From assembly GCA_023974075.1 (NCBI GenBank), contig CM043791.1, positions 20,443,701-20,507,700 on the forward strand: DNA of 64,000 nucleotides. Direction: 5' to 3'. The position numbers were made by a program, and so were the translations under genes. The notes under the pieces were generated by a model, which made no database searches, had not been told where the DNA came from, and was given only the letters and a program-made list of their open reading frames with translations. The first letter of the stretch is position 1; every line of letters begins with the position of its first letter. Of this stretch, positions 12,693 through 24,840 are shown piece by piece. The stretch is from Chaenocephalus aceratus. Lineage: Eukaryota > Chordata > Actinopteri > Perciformes > Channichthyidae.

Positions 12693-13235
12693 ACGGCCCG
12701 TCCACACGGTGGCGCGCGTTAAAGCTTCCAACGCTTCTGCCCATTCACTTTGAATAGGGTGACGTCACTTTTAGCAGAACTGTATTTTGGGAAGCGACGT
12801 GGAGCGTTGCTGGCGTTGCTCGCTTCAAAAGTTGAGCAATGTTCAAGTTTTTGGCACCTCGGCAGAAGCGTCAGCCATGAAATCCCGTTTATGCAAATCT
12901 GCCAGTACAAGCGCTAGCCAGTCAAACCGCGTGTATGCTGGGAGAGACTACGCAGGTCATTACCTCATATTCCAAAAAATGGAGGGAAAATTCATTATAG
13001 CGGTAGTGAATCACCCGGTGCTGTATGATCAGTGTCTGTTCATCTACCGGGATACAAACCAGAGGAGCGAGGCATGGAGGGAGGTGGCAGAGACAGTGGG
13101 TGAAACTGGTAGGCTTTCGCCTGTTGGAGATTATTATTTTTTTTTCCAGTTTACTTCGTTTTAACATTGCTATTGCTTTGTATGTCGGGGGCAAGAGATT
13201 CATGTGATTGGTTGTTGGTCACGTTGCTCGCACAA
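12693..13235 (+). mobile_element. Harbinger fragment, right end missing
   Basis: This is homologous to the complete copy at 41677-42293. The left end reads cggcccgtccacacggtgg, a diverged match to that copy's terminal inverted repeat. Internal similarity continues to the attggttgttggtc...ttgctcgc segment at about 13233. The right inverted repeat is absent and an A-rich sequence follows. It interrupts the Ngaro ORFs and contains a MADF-type exon (12979-13108). Confidence 0.7.
12979..13108 (+). pseudogene. Harbinger accessory protein (MADF/Myb-like), first exon
   Basis: The open frame from an ATG at 12979 reads MEGKFIIAVVNHPVLYDQ, then FIYRDTNQRSEAWREVAETVG. This is the N-terminal part of a MADF/Myb-like DNA-binding domain: an aliphatic helix, HPxLYD, and a W in the third helix. 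PIF/Harbinger elements encode such a protein beside the transposase. A splice donor (CTG/GTAGGC) directly follows at 13108/13109, so this is an exon 1 whose downstream exons are gone. The fragment is probably untranslated today. Confidence 0.65.
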
Positions 13236-13454
13236 GAAAAAAAAACAAACCAGTAGCGTAGGCAGAAATGTACTGTAAAAATATATAGGGTGGGCCAGAT
13301 TTTTCTTCTGCGCATCAGAAGCTAACAACGGTCCCCGCCGGTACCGGTGGCAGATTACTTTTAGAATACAATTCTGGACAGCTCTCATCTGCACCACACA
13401 TAAAACTCACCCATACTGCATTCTTGTACCGTCTTAAAACCTTTCCTTGGAATA

Positions 13455-13540
13455 TGTTATGCATTGTAAGGTGTCCTTGGGTGCTTTGAAAGGCGCCCCT
13501 AAATAGAATGAATTATCATTATTATTTATTATCTGCAACG
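13455..13540 (+). repeat. LINE/SINE-type 3' tail fragment
   Basis: The stretch gcattgtaaggtgtccttgg, tttgaaaggcgcccctaaat and an ATT-rich end resembles the shared 3' tail of CR1/L2-type LINEs and their SINEs in fish. I cannot define its 5' end. Confidence 0.45.
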
Positions 13541-13817
13541 ATGTAATAACTTTTTTCCAGTCACTTGCCCTATGCATTCAGCAGGCCATTCACTTTGATT
13601 TGATCCCGTTATAAATGTCATCAATTTAGACAATAAATAAATGCTACATAAACGTTATCTTCCACGTTTATCTACCATCTCCGTTTCTACCTTTCAATAT
13701 ATTTTGAAAGAGAACTCTCTCTCTCTCATCTGCGTGCGGGGGCGGGGCCTCACAGACACGCTGCATCTCTCGCTCACAGACACGCTGCAGCGCTGTGCAG
13801 TGTGCACACGGTTCTGC

Positions 13818-14006
13818 CGGTAATGAATATTACATTTTGTGAGGAAACTTTTCAACCAATAATTCCAATAAGTATTCACTTCAGGTTTACGAAAGTAACT
13901 GACTCAGATTACTCGTTTTTCAAATGTAACGCCCGCTGAATATACTTGATTTTTGTATTTCTGATTACGTAACGCCGTTACATCTATTCCGTTACGAGCC
14001 GACCCT
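13818..14006 (-). repeat. Inverted fragment of a hAT-internal repeat
   Basis: The reverse complement matches the segment starting ttgggttgtaacggaatac that is found inside both hAT copies (about 51113-51300 and 61990-62190). The match ends within the Ngaro gag region. It could be a separate repeat family carried by all three loci. Confidence 0.7.
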
Positions 14007-14029
14007 GTGTGGGTGAGTGCAAACATTTT

Positions 14030-14546
14030 CGTTAGCACTAGTACCTGACCTGAGTGCCACGGAAGTTGAAGCTCCTGTGACGGAGTCTTCCAGGGCCTGG
14101 AGGCGAGCATCGATAGCTATCATGGAGCTAGCCAGGGATTGCAGGGAGCCGGCCACGCTACTCTCCATGAGGGGTGTGTTAGTGACGCTCCCGGACTGGC
14201 GAGCCTGGGATGGGGTGGATTTTGGAGGTGGACGGGATCCTGGAGGGCTCGACTTCCTGCCCTTTTTTTTTTTTTTTTTTTACCTCCGCGGCTGCGGCCG
14301 CGTCCTCGCCCTGCTCTCTGGGGAGCTGACTGGAGCTGCTGCCCCGGACTGGGGAGCTGTGCTGGAGACCTGATCCGAGAGCTCTCGGAGCTGCGAGAGA
14401 GTGAGGCCTGGGGCTGTGGGGATGCCCTGCTGCAGGAGCCGGGTGATGAGGAAGTCTGCCTCTGGTGATAGGCCGCTGTGGGGAGCCGAACCGGCTCGAA
14501 GATTTCCATACCAGGTTCGTGATCTGAATTGTCCCGAGTTGGACAT
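14030..14546 (-). pseudogene. Ngaro ORF1 (gag-like) remnant
   Basis: The ATG at 14546, just inside the A1 repeat, opens a frame reading MSNSGQFRSRTW, then GIPTAPGLTLSQLRELSDQV. It passes into Ser/Pro/Arg-rich sequence, a lysine run encoded by a poly-T tract (about 14264-14281), and further fragments to about 14030. Position and composition suit the first ORF of Ngaro. The product is frameshifted and has no recognisable domain; the call rests on location. Confidence 0.5.
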
Positions 14547-14619
14547 CTTGAGCTAGTTTTTCTTGTGCTTTTTATTTTTTTTTCTCACGAGGAGGAGTAT
14601 TGTAGTACTGCTACTGTTT

Positions 14620-14799
14620 GCGGTCATCTGCAAATGACAACTGACAGGGAGGAAGAGCAGGCATTTAAGGAATTTAGCATGTGCAGCTATTGGCTGCTGA
14701 AGGGTGACGCCCTCATATTTAATGAGGGGGGAAGGGAGCCATCGAGTGACGTGTAAGTGACTCGTGTTAGGTCTTCCTTATTGAACTTGCGCTAAGCTT
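14620..14799 (-). repeat. Ngaro A1 split direct repeat (5' end)
   Basis: This is the left terminal repeat of the element in its own orientation, nearly identical to A2 at 10051-10230. Past it the sequence returns to intron. Confidence 0.85.
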
Positions 14800-15152
14800 A
14801 ATTTCTGTAGATAACACAAGCTTAAAAGATGTTCACACTTTGTTCTACGACATTAAATACGTCAGTCATCGATGCTTCTGTGTGTCATAAAAACGGTGGT
14901 TGCTAACTAGTGTCGAAATAAGCCCACTAAACGTCATCACACCGACACAAGTTCTCCTTTAGCTTAGTGTTGGTTTGGTGATTTAGCTTTAGCTTGGTGA
15001 TGCGCAGCCATGTATTTATTGTGGGATATCTAGCTGAACAAACGAGTTACAAAAGTCTGTTGCCACAAGCTCCAACCAAAGTCTAAGTTACTGTTAGGCG
15101 AACAAAGACATAAAGGGAATTTGGAATTAAAATGACCAAGACTTTAAGGTAT

Positions 15153-15410
15153 ACAGTGCATCCGGAAAGTATTCATACCCCTTAACTTTTTTCTTTCTTT
15201 CTCATAATTTTGTTATGTTACAGCCTTATTTCTAAATGTATTAAATTCATTTTTGTTCTCAATATCCCATAATGACAAGCGGAAACGTATTTAAAGAATT
15301 TTTTGCAAACGTGTTAAAAATAATTAAATTAAATATCACATGTACATAAGTATTCACCCTTTGCTTTGACACTGAACCTTGAGCCATGTGCATCCCACTT
15401 CCACTGATCA
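15153..15410 (+). mobile_element. Tc1/mariner remnant, left end
   Basis: The sequence tacagtgcatccggaaagt opens a well-known fish Tc1-type terminal repeat. It continues with the ...ttgttatgttacagcctta and cccataatgacaa blocks and ends in aagtattcacccttt. No transposase or right end is visible; about 260 bases remain. Confidence 0.75.
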
Positions 15411-16144
15411 TACATTTTTAAGTAAACCAACAAATACAGAATGTTCTAAATAAAATAAATAAAGAGCGTCTCTTGTATGTAGACAACAGCTTTGAGCAGC
15501 TCCTCTTCACAACATCAAACACAAAGACAGGGAGCCAAAATGCATTACTTCTCTGAAACTGTTGACACCCATTTAACTAACCATGAAACATATTAATTCT
15601 GAATTTTGCTGAAAGCAAAAGACATCTGATTGCTGGTTAAAGCCATAACAGCAATCTAACTTGATTTGTAAACAATTCTGTTTCCAATTCTGCTAAATTG
15701 TAGCTCTTTAGTTGTAACAACAGATGTTAGTTTGATTGCTGCTGCCAATTATTTTTAGGAAGACGCATGTAAATGAATTGATCTTGTCGTAAAATGTTTT
15801 AAATCTATATTTGCATCAAATGAATTATGTTTTTAGCAAGTGGTTCTATAGCAAGAGCACAGAAGGTGCATATTTTAGATGTTCTTTTACCAAATCGCTG
15901 TATGACATCTCTCTGATATATTTGAATGTTTTTGTTGAATAATGTAGTGAGTTAATTTAACAGATGTTGTTCGATTGTTCTCCAATCCTTATAGACTTTA
16001 TCTGTCAGAATAAATTGAGTTTTCTTGGTTACACCTTTGTGACCGTGATCTACCAACATGGTTCTGACTGTATGAATAAAACCACTTCTGTGAGATAGGA
16101 ACTGTTGATCTAATGCTGGAAGTGGCTTTCTGCGAGGAGGTTTG

Positions 16145-16146
<2 letters not shown>

Positions 16147-16234
<88 letters not shown>
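16147..16234. repeat. (GT)n microsatellite
   Basis: About 88 bases of GT repeat, followed by a short G run. Confidence 0.95.
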
Positions 16235-16237
<3 letters not shown>

Positions 16238-17794
16238 GGGAGCATAAGCCCTAACTCAATGCCTCTTCTTTGCTCCCTTGCTCTAACTTCCTAACTCATT
16301 CACACACACATGCAGTACACGCCCCGCTCTCTGGCCGTTCAGACCCCCCGTGGGAGGAATAGTGTAGAGCTGGTTAACTCTCGATGAATTCACTATGGGA
16401 ATGACTTCCCCTTGACCCCACTGCTCTCCCACACAGCCAATGCCTACTGTTTACCAAAACAATTTCCAAGTCTGGATAAATAAACTAGCCAGGAGCACCT
16501 ATCTAGCTCCCTCACACTGTGCTTCTCTACCCAGTATTGCAAGCCTGCATACTAAAATGCTTATCAAGTCCTACTCAGAACAGAGGCTTTGGAGGTCTAT
16601 CGTTATATTGCGCCATACTTGTCTTGCAAGCAGAGCATATGTAATGTAACCCCTTACTGAATATTAATGCTGGGTTACTCCGTGGCTTTGACTGTGCGCC
16701 TGGAGAGTGAGACAAGGGCTGTGCAACACAAGTGTTTGCACTCTGCTCCTTTGTTAAGCACTAATTTGTTTTAAATAAATAACCCTGAATGTGGTTTCTG
16801 CACCTCAGGATTGCAGGAGTACAGTTTATGGCTGTGCGGCGCAGACTTAATGCTCTCCTGTTGTCTGATCACAAATCTGTTAGGTTTGTGGCAGGATTTC
16901 CACCGATTTCTAAGACATTTGCTCGTCTGTATATTTAACAGAATGCTTAAGTAGGACATAATATGTGATTCAGACATGTGGTGTAGATCCTTAATCCCAT
17001 AGTGAATCACAGTTCCCAGAGGAAAGCCTCATTAGACAACCACTGATGTGTATTGGATTTAGTGATAAGTGGTGCTAATTGCCATGTAGGCAAATGTAGG
17101 TGCCGACGTGATGTTGTCGTACACACACACGACCGTTACAAGCACACACACGCACATGCTTGCACGCACACACTCTAATTCTTTTTGGTCCAACTGTGAG
17201 GAGGGGCCGCTGATTTGGAGCAAGGCAACATGAAAGATGATTAATTATTCAAGAAACTGTGCTCATGCGACGAAACCCTTATTCATCTTGTTCTCAGCTT
17301 CAGACTCTGACATTCAAAAGAGAACTGGCATTTGACCCTGAACATTTTGTAAGGGAGGAAAATTAGGTCTCTCATTAAAAGCAAGATCAATGACAAGATA
17401 TCGGCACGACTGCCAGCGCAATCTCGATTAGGGTAACAATTGAGGGGCTCTTTAGAATGAATGACTGCACATTCAACCACTAAAAAAGGGACCGTCTCTC
17501 AGAGATAGAAGACTGGCTTATTCTTCTTTCAACATAATTCACTGGCAGGAAAAAAGAGATATAGCTGCTAAGCACAACTGAAGGAATGTTGATTGGCTGT
17601 CTTGAGCTGACAATAAGGTTAACATTTCCTACTGTTTGTACAACTGTATTAAAGCTTTAGGAGCTCTATACCATAACACCTTTACTTTCCCAAATTGTAA
17701 TGCCATCTGTTCTTTATGCCAACAAATCTATAAAACACAATCCATAACCCCTTTGCTAACAACTTGAAAAGTAAAGTATGCTTGGGAGCCTTAC

Positions 17795-17938
17795 CTGCCA
17801 TACACTCCACCAATGACAGCAGAAGTAGAAGTTTCCATAGCAACTCCATTTTAATAGTCTCAGGTCAATACAAGCTCACATCAAATCACAGGTGTGTAGA
17901 TTCCTGGCTTTGTCCTTTTCGGCACTTTCCCGGTGTTT
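17795..17938 (-). CDS. CNTN6: Contactin (CNTN6-like) start-codon and signal-peptide exon
   Basis: The coding part runs from the ATG at 17849 to 17795 and reads MELLWKLLLLLSLVECMA plus one base. It has a short N-region with one Lys, a poly-Leu core and a small-residue end, which is a classic secretion signal. Known CNTN6 begins with the same MxLLWKL pattern and continues AG(D/N)G(L/V)L. The donor is CAG/GTAAGG at 17795/17794, phase 1, matching the acceptor of the 3988 exon, where the joined codon gives Gly. An AG acceptor in a pyrimidine-rich context at 17939 makes 17850-17938 an 89-base 5' UTR portion, so at least one more upstream exon exists. No in-frame upstream ATG competes. Confidence 0.85.
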
Positions 17939-20900
17939 CTGTCAAATGAAAAGAGAATAAGGGGGGAAGCCATTAGAAAGCAACAGGAGGAGGGGGTCAA
18001 TGTTTGTAATATACAAAACAAAAGCAAGGTAAACAAATAAAATATGTATTATCTGATAACATTCAATCTTTGCAAACACTTTTCAGGTCACATTGGGATA
18101 GAGCCGTTTCTTGATCTCACAGATATAGATTATACCCAGACTGTGTTCAGAAAAGGAGTTGTACAAGCACTTATAAACACTTGTGTGGTAGCGTTTGCTT
18201 GAGTGTGCTTAACATTGCATAATAGGGGTCCTGTCTTCGAGAGAAGCATAAAGGGATTGCTTGTTCTCAAACCTGCTGAGACAAAACAAAAAGCAAGCTG
18301 GTGGTCAGACACTTCCCTAACATGTGATAAAGAACTGTCCTGGCTCCTCCAGTTCGTCTGAGCAGGAGGGATTATGTATTTCTGACAAAAATATGAGTGT
18401 ACGCAGGGCAAAACAATGTAGGTCCCCCGAGAGAATCACACAATTGATTTTTCCAAGGACTTAACCGTAATTCATCCCTGCTAAGACTCAAATGAAGTCC
18501 CCCCAAAAAAGGTTGTGAAATGAAATGAGACAAATTCCTCCCGTCACTGATAAACAATGATGTTTTATTTGTAACGCCCCCTATACTTTGATAGCTATGA
18601 TCCTTTATGATAAAGCAGCATATACTTGTGTGCGTGTGAAAGGCTGGTTATGGAGTGAAGGAGGAAGAAGAGAGGAAATTAGCCATCGTCTCTGCTCAGA
18701 CTGACTCCCTCCCTGGTACATTTAACTGACTGATGGCAGAGTCAGCAGGCTGAAATTAATGAGGAAAAAATTAATAGCAACATACAGTTTAGTATAACAG
18801 ACAACAGAAATATTACACTTTCATAGATTCCCAGTTATCTGCAGGCCTCTTATCTTCACACCACTGAAAGGCATGACAGAGCTGATCAGCTGTGTCTCAG
18901 TCGCCTACACTTCTCTTCCTTCTGCGTATACTAAACCATTAAAAGGTAACACTGTTCCCCTATACATATCATTATGGAGATTGGGTTTGGAGTGTCATCC
19001 TAGCTCCAACTTATCTTGCAGTTATTAGGATGTAAATGTCATGAGTAAATGTTGGCTTTTAATAATAAAACAGAGAGACTTAAAATCCTTTCTTGAGCTC
19101 CTGGATATTTTTGGAGTGCTCCTCCTTTGAGGAAATAATTGTGAGAGATGCGCTGAATAAATTACTCTGCGCGATGTTGTTTAAATGAAAAACAGGAGCC
19201 TAGAAACTGAGCAAAACAATTTATTCCAACTTCACATTATGCCATGTTATTTGGAAAAGTTGCTTGGAAAACAGTTGCTGCAATTTGACAAAACAGCAGC
19301 AAAAGCGAACATGACCCGGACGTGTGAACACACCACATTCAAAAAAGCAAGTATCTGTTGTACTCTAACAGCACTCTCTTGATCTCTACAGGAGACATCA
19401 GACGGCAGGTTAGTGGGGGATAAAGGACCGCCTTTTGATCCAAAGACGCTCAGCCCTGAGATGGTGGCTAGAGGAGCCGGGAGTGTCCATGGCAGTATTT
19501 GACTTCCTCTTCATTAAAATGAATTACCCTTGTGACCTTAAGTGGTAGTGACAAGACCAATGACTTACTTTCATCCTAAATTGATTCTCTCATTTGTTTA
19601 CGGCCTGAGATGAAAGTTAATGATAGGGAAGGCTTTCAAACTTCGCCTTTCAAGTTTCACCCTCCTTCATATCTACGGAAATTAAAGCCAGTGGTTGAAA
19701 ATTGTAATATGATCAAGGACGGAATGACGTGATGTCATAGCCTAAACATTTCTTGACCCAATTTGTAACTCAACTGCATTTAAATGTAATACAACAGTGA
19801 TGTGATACATTTGGCGAATTCAGCCTCTCGTTTCACAAATGCAGATGAGCTGGAGAATAACACACAACATATCAATCCGATAAATGACACACATATACAA
19901 ATTATATTTCTTTGGGGTAATGATTTAACTGTAGTGTGTGATGGGCGGCATTATCTCTGTTGAGCACCTCATATTCCTCCCCAGGAAACTGACATTTCAG
20001 CTTAAGTACTTTGTCAATTTTTGAAAGAATATAAATTGTATCTACCAAATTCAAATGCTCCGACATTGGTTTACAGAAAGAGGGCCAAACCGCCGGTGAT
20101 AGATGTTGGAAGATCAAAACATTTGAATTAGAAGCAAGTCACTGTGATGAGCAGAGATCTGCTAAATGTCAGGTGCAGCTCAGAGATCTTGCCTCTGACT
20201 TCATCATCTGTGGGTAATATTTCCCGTAACAGTTGTGCAAAAGACTCAAATGTCAAGTTACCATAATAACTGTCATTCCTGATGATTTGTAGGCTATTTT
20301 TAAGACATCAACATTACAGCACATTTTCCTTTGAGGATTATTGAGTAACATTTTAACACATTTATCAATCAGTCAAAATGCCAATACTTCACTCGTTCAG
20401 GCCTGTCAAATGTTTTGATTTGCTGCTTGTTCCGTTTCATTTCATTGTAATTGGATATCTTTTGATTTTGGACTATTGGCCTGACAAAGGCAAAGAAACC
20501 TGACCTTAGGCAACCCGTGCTTCAGGAAAAGTTGATATGCATTAACTATTATTTATATCAACTATCTATCAATCGATAAGTTCCTCGTAGCCTGCACTAT
20601 GAGAGGGCAGTCAGGGTGAATTCCCTAGTGTACTGGGACTTTAGCTAATGACATGAAATCAAAGCCATGTACTAGAACAGAATAAAGCTTGGATACATCT
20701 GAACACATCTTTTTGTTTGACTGTTGAGGAAATGCAGCTGCTTTGAGGCGAGCCTCAGAATTGAGGAGACAAAGCACTTCACCAAATGCCAGTGTTGTCA
20801 AAGTGACACGTCTTTTCCTCTTCTTCCCAGACAGCAGCAGCTGGAGTTGATAAACCACAGATTGTAGTTCAGTCAGCCATAGTAACTGACAGTGATGTCA

Positions 20901-21455
20901 GCTGATTCAACCCTCTCCACTACACCCGATTTCTCCGCTGCCATAAATTTTTCAAGTCTCAAAATGTATTAATAGAGGGGTACTCGAGGTCCCTTTGGTT
21001 GAAGAGTCCAGATGAAGATAAAACTCACGATAAATTGCATGAGCGCTGCACACACACCCACACACCCCCAGGCTCTGAATCATGAATGAGGCGAGACTCT
21101 CACACTCTGCAGGATGGAGACAAGACCGGGAAAAATGGCATACAATGCTGCATCTTTAATCACCTGAGCTGTGACTGCACTTGATCTGCAGACACCGGCT
21201 CGATCAGTGTTTGCCTGCATGTGAGGTTCATTCCACGGCTCTGAGTGCCTCACGTCATTTAAAATGCATGTTCTGCTGGTGCCCGAGTTGAGACTCGTAG
21301 TAGAGAACGAGAAATGTCTTCCTCGTCCTCAGCACTTTAATTCACTGCACACGTCTTTTTATTTCATTATAGTGTACAGTAATCGATGCCATTTCATTTA
21401 TATTGTAATATCACAGTACCACAGTACACTCACTACACTCCCCCCTCCCTCCCTC
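17939..21455 (-). other. CNTN6 5' UTR intron, left part
   Basis: Unique AT-rich sequence with only short chance open frames. I see no exon, RNA gene or transposon between the signal-peptide exon and the L1 3' end. Confidence 0.65.
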
Positions 21456-21479
21456 CACCCGCAAATACAATATAACTTA

Positions 21480-23215
21480 AACAACAGAGCCATGAAAATA
21501 AACATAAAACGAAAAAAATAAAAATAAAAATAAACCCACATCAAAGTAAAACAAACAAATAATTATACAATTAATTATACAATATACCGACAATATAGAC
21601 AATGACAACACAACTAGTATTTCCGGCCGAAAAATAGCCACAGAGTGCACCATTCCATCACTGGTCATATCTCAGATATATTTTCCAAATAAGAAAACAG
21701 TGGCAACCACAGAGCTTGAAAGATATGTCCACGATTATATTTTTCCAATGTCATTTTCTCCAGAGGTAAAAAATGTGTTTCTGATCAATGAAAAGTTTAA
21801 ATGTTGGAGGATGTTCATTCTTCCAGAGTAAAAGTATACATTTCTTGGCAAAATATGTTATTGTGATTAGTATTCTGTAATGTTTGGGGTTCCGTTTAAA
21901 GTATAAAAAAAACATGGATTTTGGCTCATTTCGATGCCTAAAACGGCTTTTGTGAGCGCATGAATCGAATCCCAGAAATGTTTCAAGAGATCACAGGCCC
22001 AAAACAGATGCATAAATGTTCCTTCTTTTACTTTACATCTCGGACATTTTGGAGAGTTTTCTTTGGAAATGTTATGCATCTTTATGGGTGTGAGGTAAAA
22101 TTTGTTGAGAAATGTAAAGTTTGCTTCTTTGATTTTATTGCTTGTGAATGGAAAATGTGTTCTTTAACAGATATTCAGCCAAGTAGTTTCATCTATCTGT
22201 ATCCCTAAGTCCTTTTCCCAGATCTTTTTTAAAGTTGGAAAGGATGACTGAGCTCTTTTAGAAAAAACTGCATTAAATTCTCTAATTTTACCTTTGATCG
22301 TGCTCGATGACATCAATATCTCCTCCTCTTCCAACAATCCCGATCTCAATTTATTGCTTTTAATAATTGAGTGGATCACGTTCCTAATTTGCAGGTATCT
22401 GAAAAAATCCTTATTTTAAATGTCATATTCTGCTCTTAAATCATTAAATTATTTCAATGTTATATCTTTGTGAAACAAATGTTTCATTTACTTTATACCT
22501 GATTTCGTCCATTTGTTTATATTAATTGACAACAAATATTTGCTAAGATCAGGATTGTTCAAAATAGGAGAAAAGATTGAAATACCAGAGTTAACATGAA
22601 CTTGTTGTGTACAGTCCCTCCAGGCTAAAAGTGTATTGACCACTGTAAAACATTTGGCCATATTTTTCACCTTATTGAAGTCTTTAACAAATATAAGAGT
22701 TTCCACTGGCAACGGGTCAAAGATATTGGCTTCTATCTGAACCCATCGTGAATCCTTTCTTCCCAGAAACCAAGATAGTACATTTCTTAATTGAGCTGAC
22801 CAGAAGTAGTGTTGAAAGTTGGGAAGACCAAGACCACCCATAGTTTCTGGTTTCATAAGAGTAATTAACTTGATTCTTGGTTTTTTATTACACCAGATAC
22901 ATTTTGAAATGTGTCTATTGAGAGATTTAAAATAGTCAGCGGATAAATAGCATGGTAACATTTGAAAAAGAAAAATACATCTCGGTAGAATATTCCTTTT
23001 TATGACATTGATTCTTCCTACAGTAGCAGTGATATTGGCTAATGTGGACCATTTAGATAAATCCTGTTTGATTTTGTCAATGAGTGGATTGTAATTCCCT
23101 TTAAACAGATTATCCAGGTGTGGTGTTACATTTATTCCTAAGTATTTAAAGCCACCTGGTGACAAATTAAAAGAACAAGACTTTTCCAAATTTGCTGTTG
23201 GCGTCATATGTAAGA
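21480..23215 (-). pseudogene. L1 ORF2, C-terminal part
   Basis: The longest frame (239 residues) begins next to the DIRS junction and reads SPGGFKYLGINVTP, then LSKWSTLANITATVGRINVIK and ILPRCIFLFQMLPC, the RT thumb region of L1-clade elements. After frameshifts come KIWEKDLGIQIDE and the C-terminal Cys/His motif CPRCKVKEGTFMHLFWAC (C-x2-C-x8-H-x4-C). These are hallmarks of vertebrate L1/Tx1-type ORF2. It is broken and inactive. Confidence 0.88.
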
Positions 23216-23240
23216 AACGTTGGGTTACATATTGTAACCC

Positions 23241-23433
23241 TTGTTATATTAGCACAGGCGGAGCCCTCTACTGGACTCTATGGGTACTACCTTACCCTGC
23301 GAGCATTCTCCCACTGAGACTTCTATAGACATAGCCGGCCTTGGGCGGGCCTACCTGAATGTGCGCGCATCACACCATATAAAAGGAGGCCTCGCCTCCT
23401 GACTATCATCCTACACCTCTCTTCAGCGAGCGG
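23241..23433 (+). repeat. DIRS-A inverted terminal repeat, left (element 3' end)
   Basis: Matches the reverse complement of 44731-44919 over about 190 bases with a few substitutions, e.g. tatagacatagccggcc versus tatagacgtagccggcc. Outside it, 23219-23240 is a right-end extension absent from the other terminus, as in DIRS1. Confidence 0.88.
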
Positions 23434-23452
23434 AATAGGACAGACAGTGCCC

Positions 23453-23553
23453 TGAGTGGAGGGCTCCGCCTGTGCTAATATGACAAGGGTTACAATACGT
23501 AACCCAACGTTATATCTCTCACAGGCTCCGCCCTCTACTGGACTCTATGGGTA
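23453..23553. repeat. DIRS-A internal complementary region (ICR)
   Basis: Bases 23453-23508 are complementary to the extreme left terminus (about 23219-23270), and 23509-23553 are complementary to the extreme right terminus (about 44875-44919). The two meet at ...aacccaac/gttatatctc, which records the circle junction of the parent element. ICRs of this kind are used as the template to regenerate termini in DIRS1. Confidence 0.85.
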
Positions 23554-24019
23554 CAGTGGGTGGAGCCGCGATGTATACGCGCACTGTCGTCCAACAACAA
23601 CATTCAACCCTACTGCCCCTGACCGGCTTTTATGGTCAGCAGCTGCTGCCCCACATTCTCCTTTAACCCGGATATAACCGAGGAGAAATCCGGGCTGTGG
23701 CTGACAGAGCACACACTGCTGCGCTTACCTCGCAGAAAGTGTGCTCAAAAAACAGTGCCGGGAGACCCCCCCCCCGCCCACAGACGGATGGGGAGAGCCC
23801 CCTCGGCCCCGAATGGGCTTACAGTACTACACGCCTGCCTCCCTGAATCCCTAAGGATAACCGGGAGAGCCCATGCCCCACACTCAAACACTGACCCCGT
23901 GCAGAGTGTGTGGACTAAAGTGTGGAGGGCTACCCCCCTCCTGACTCTCGGCAGGAGGAGAGCAGCCCTCCAGCCCTGTAAGGGCCCAGCGTGCCCCTCA
24001 GATGCCAACTGACCCACAA

Positions 24020-24423
24020 CCCCCTCCCCCCCTACTAGTCCTGTGTTGCCCCCGCAAGCACAGACGAGGAGAAAGAGCCCGACATGTCCAAGAGATAAAA
24101 CCTTATGAAGGGGCCTGGCGTCGACCAAGACGCCGCTGTGCATATATCCTCCACACTCACACCGTTGAATAAGGCTGTTGACGCAGCCACAGCCCGTGTG
24201 GAGTGCGCACAAACCCCCGTGGGGCAGGCTCTCCCTGCCTGTCCGTAGGCATGTGCAATGCACTCGCAGAGCCAGCCTGCCAGGCGTTTCTTGGACAGAG
24301 CTTTCCCGATCACCCCGCCCCCGAAGCACCCAAACAGCTGTTCGGTGCGTCTAAGGGCAGCCGTGCGCTCCACATAACATGCTAGCGCACGCACCGGGCA
24401 GAGGAGGTACAGTTTAGCTTCCC
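24020..24423 (-). pseudogene. DIRS-A tyrosine recombinase, C-terminal half
   Basis: The frame reads LYLLCPVRALACYVERT, then ALSKKRLAGWLCECIAHAYG, CAHSTRAVAASTALFNGVS and DICTAASWS...FIRFYLLDM. It contains the H-x-x-R catalytic pair (HSTR) and the tyrosine nucleophile (RFYLLDM) in the positions typical of DIRS recombinases. The N-terminal half lies 10.9 kb away at 35341-35900; the two halves are separated by the block at 24424-35340 and flanked there by the repeat gcttccc. Apart from that split the catalytic residues are conserved. Confidence 0.88.
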
Positions 24424-24705
24424 AAAAGTAGCAGGACTGCACCCTTGGGATGGACGAAAGGGCCATATTATGGAGCCGTCGTACACTGCTGCCGGAGCCT
24501 CCGTTAACTCCCGTTTTACACACGCCCCTCCAAGTTTGTAAAATCTACGGACCCCGCGAGGATGTCGCCGGGGTCCCGGCGCTACCGGGGGTCGCGACCT
24601 CGACCCCTCGACCCCTCGACCCGATGTTAGGCGCCCGTTACCGTATTTATGCCATATATTGCCTTGCCGTACTCTGTTCCGCCTCGGACCACCAGGTGGC
24701 GCTGT

Positions 24706-24840
24706 CGGGGGTGGCAGCAACTCAATATGGGACCACTTATCCAATATTTTATGTATTTAAATATACATAATGTTGTGGGGGGGGGGGGGTGGCCGACAAC
24801 TCAATATGTGGGTCCCACTTACCGAATATTTGTAATGTCC

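Larger units (their letters stand above)
9775..14799 (-). mobile_element. Ngaro-type YR retrotransposon, degenerate
   Basis: A tyrosine-recombinase retrotransposon of the Ngaro group lies on the minus strand inside a CNTN6 intron. Its ends are split direct repeats in the order expected for Ngaro: A1 (14620-14799), ORFs, then B1 (10237-10404), A2 (10051-10230) and B2 (9775-9944). A1/A2 are about 180 bp and nearly identical; B1/B2 are about 170 bp and nearly identical. Between them lie gag-like, RT, RNase H and recombinase remnants in the right order. Frameshifts, a missing span between RNase H and recombinase, and an inserted Harbinger fragment (12693-13235) make it inactive. The near identity of the repeats suggests a fairly recent arrival. 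Confidence 0.85.
14800..17794 (-). other. CNTN6 intron between Ngaro and the signal-peptide exon
   Basis: Unique intron sequence containing a Tc1 remnant and a GT microsatellite. A 97-residue minus-strand frame beside the microsatellite (15952-16245) has no family I recognise and no splice borders. I see nothing else. Confidence 0.65.
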
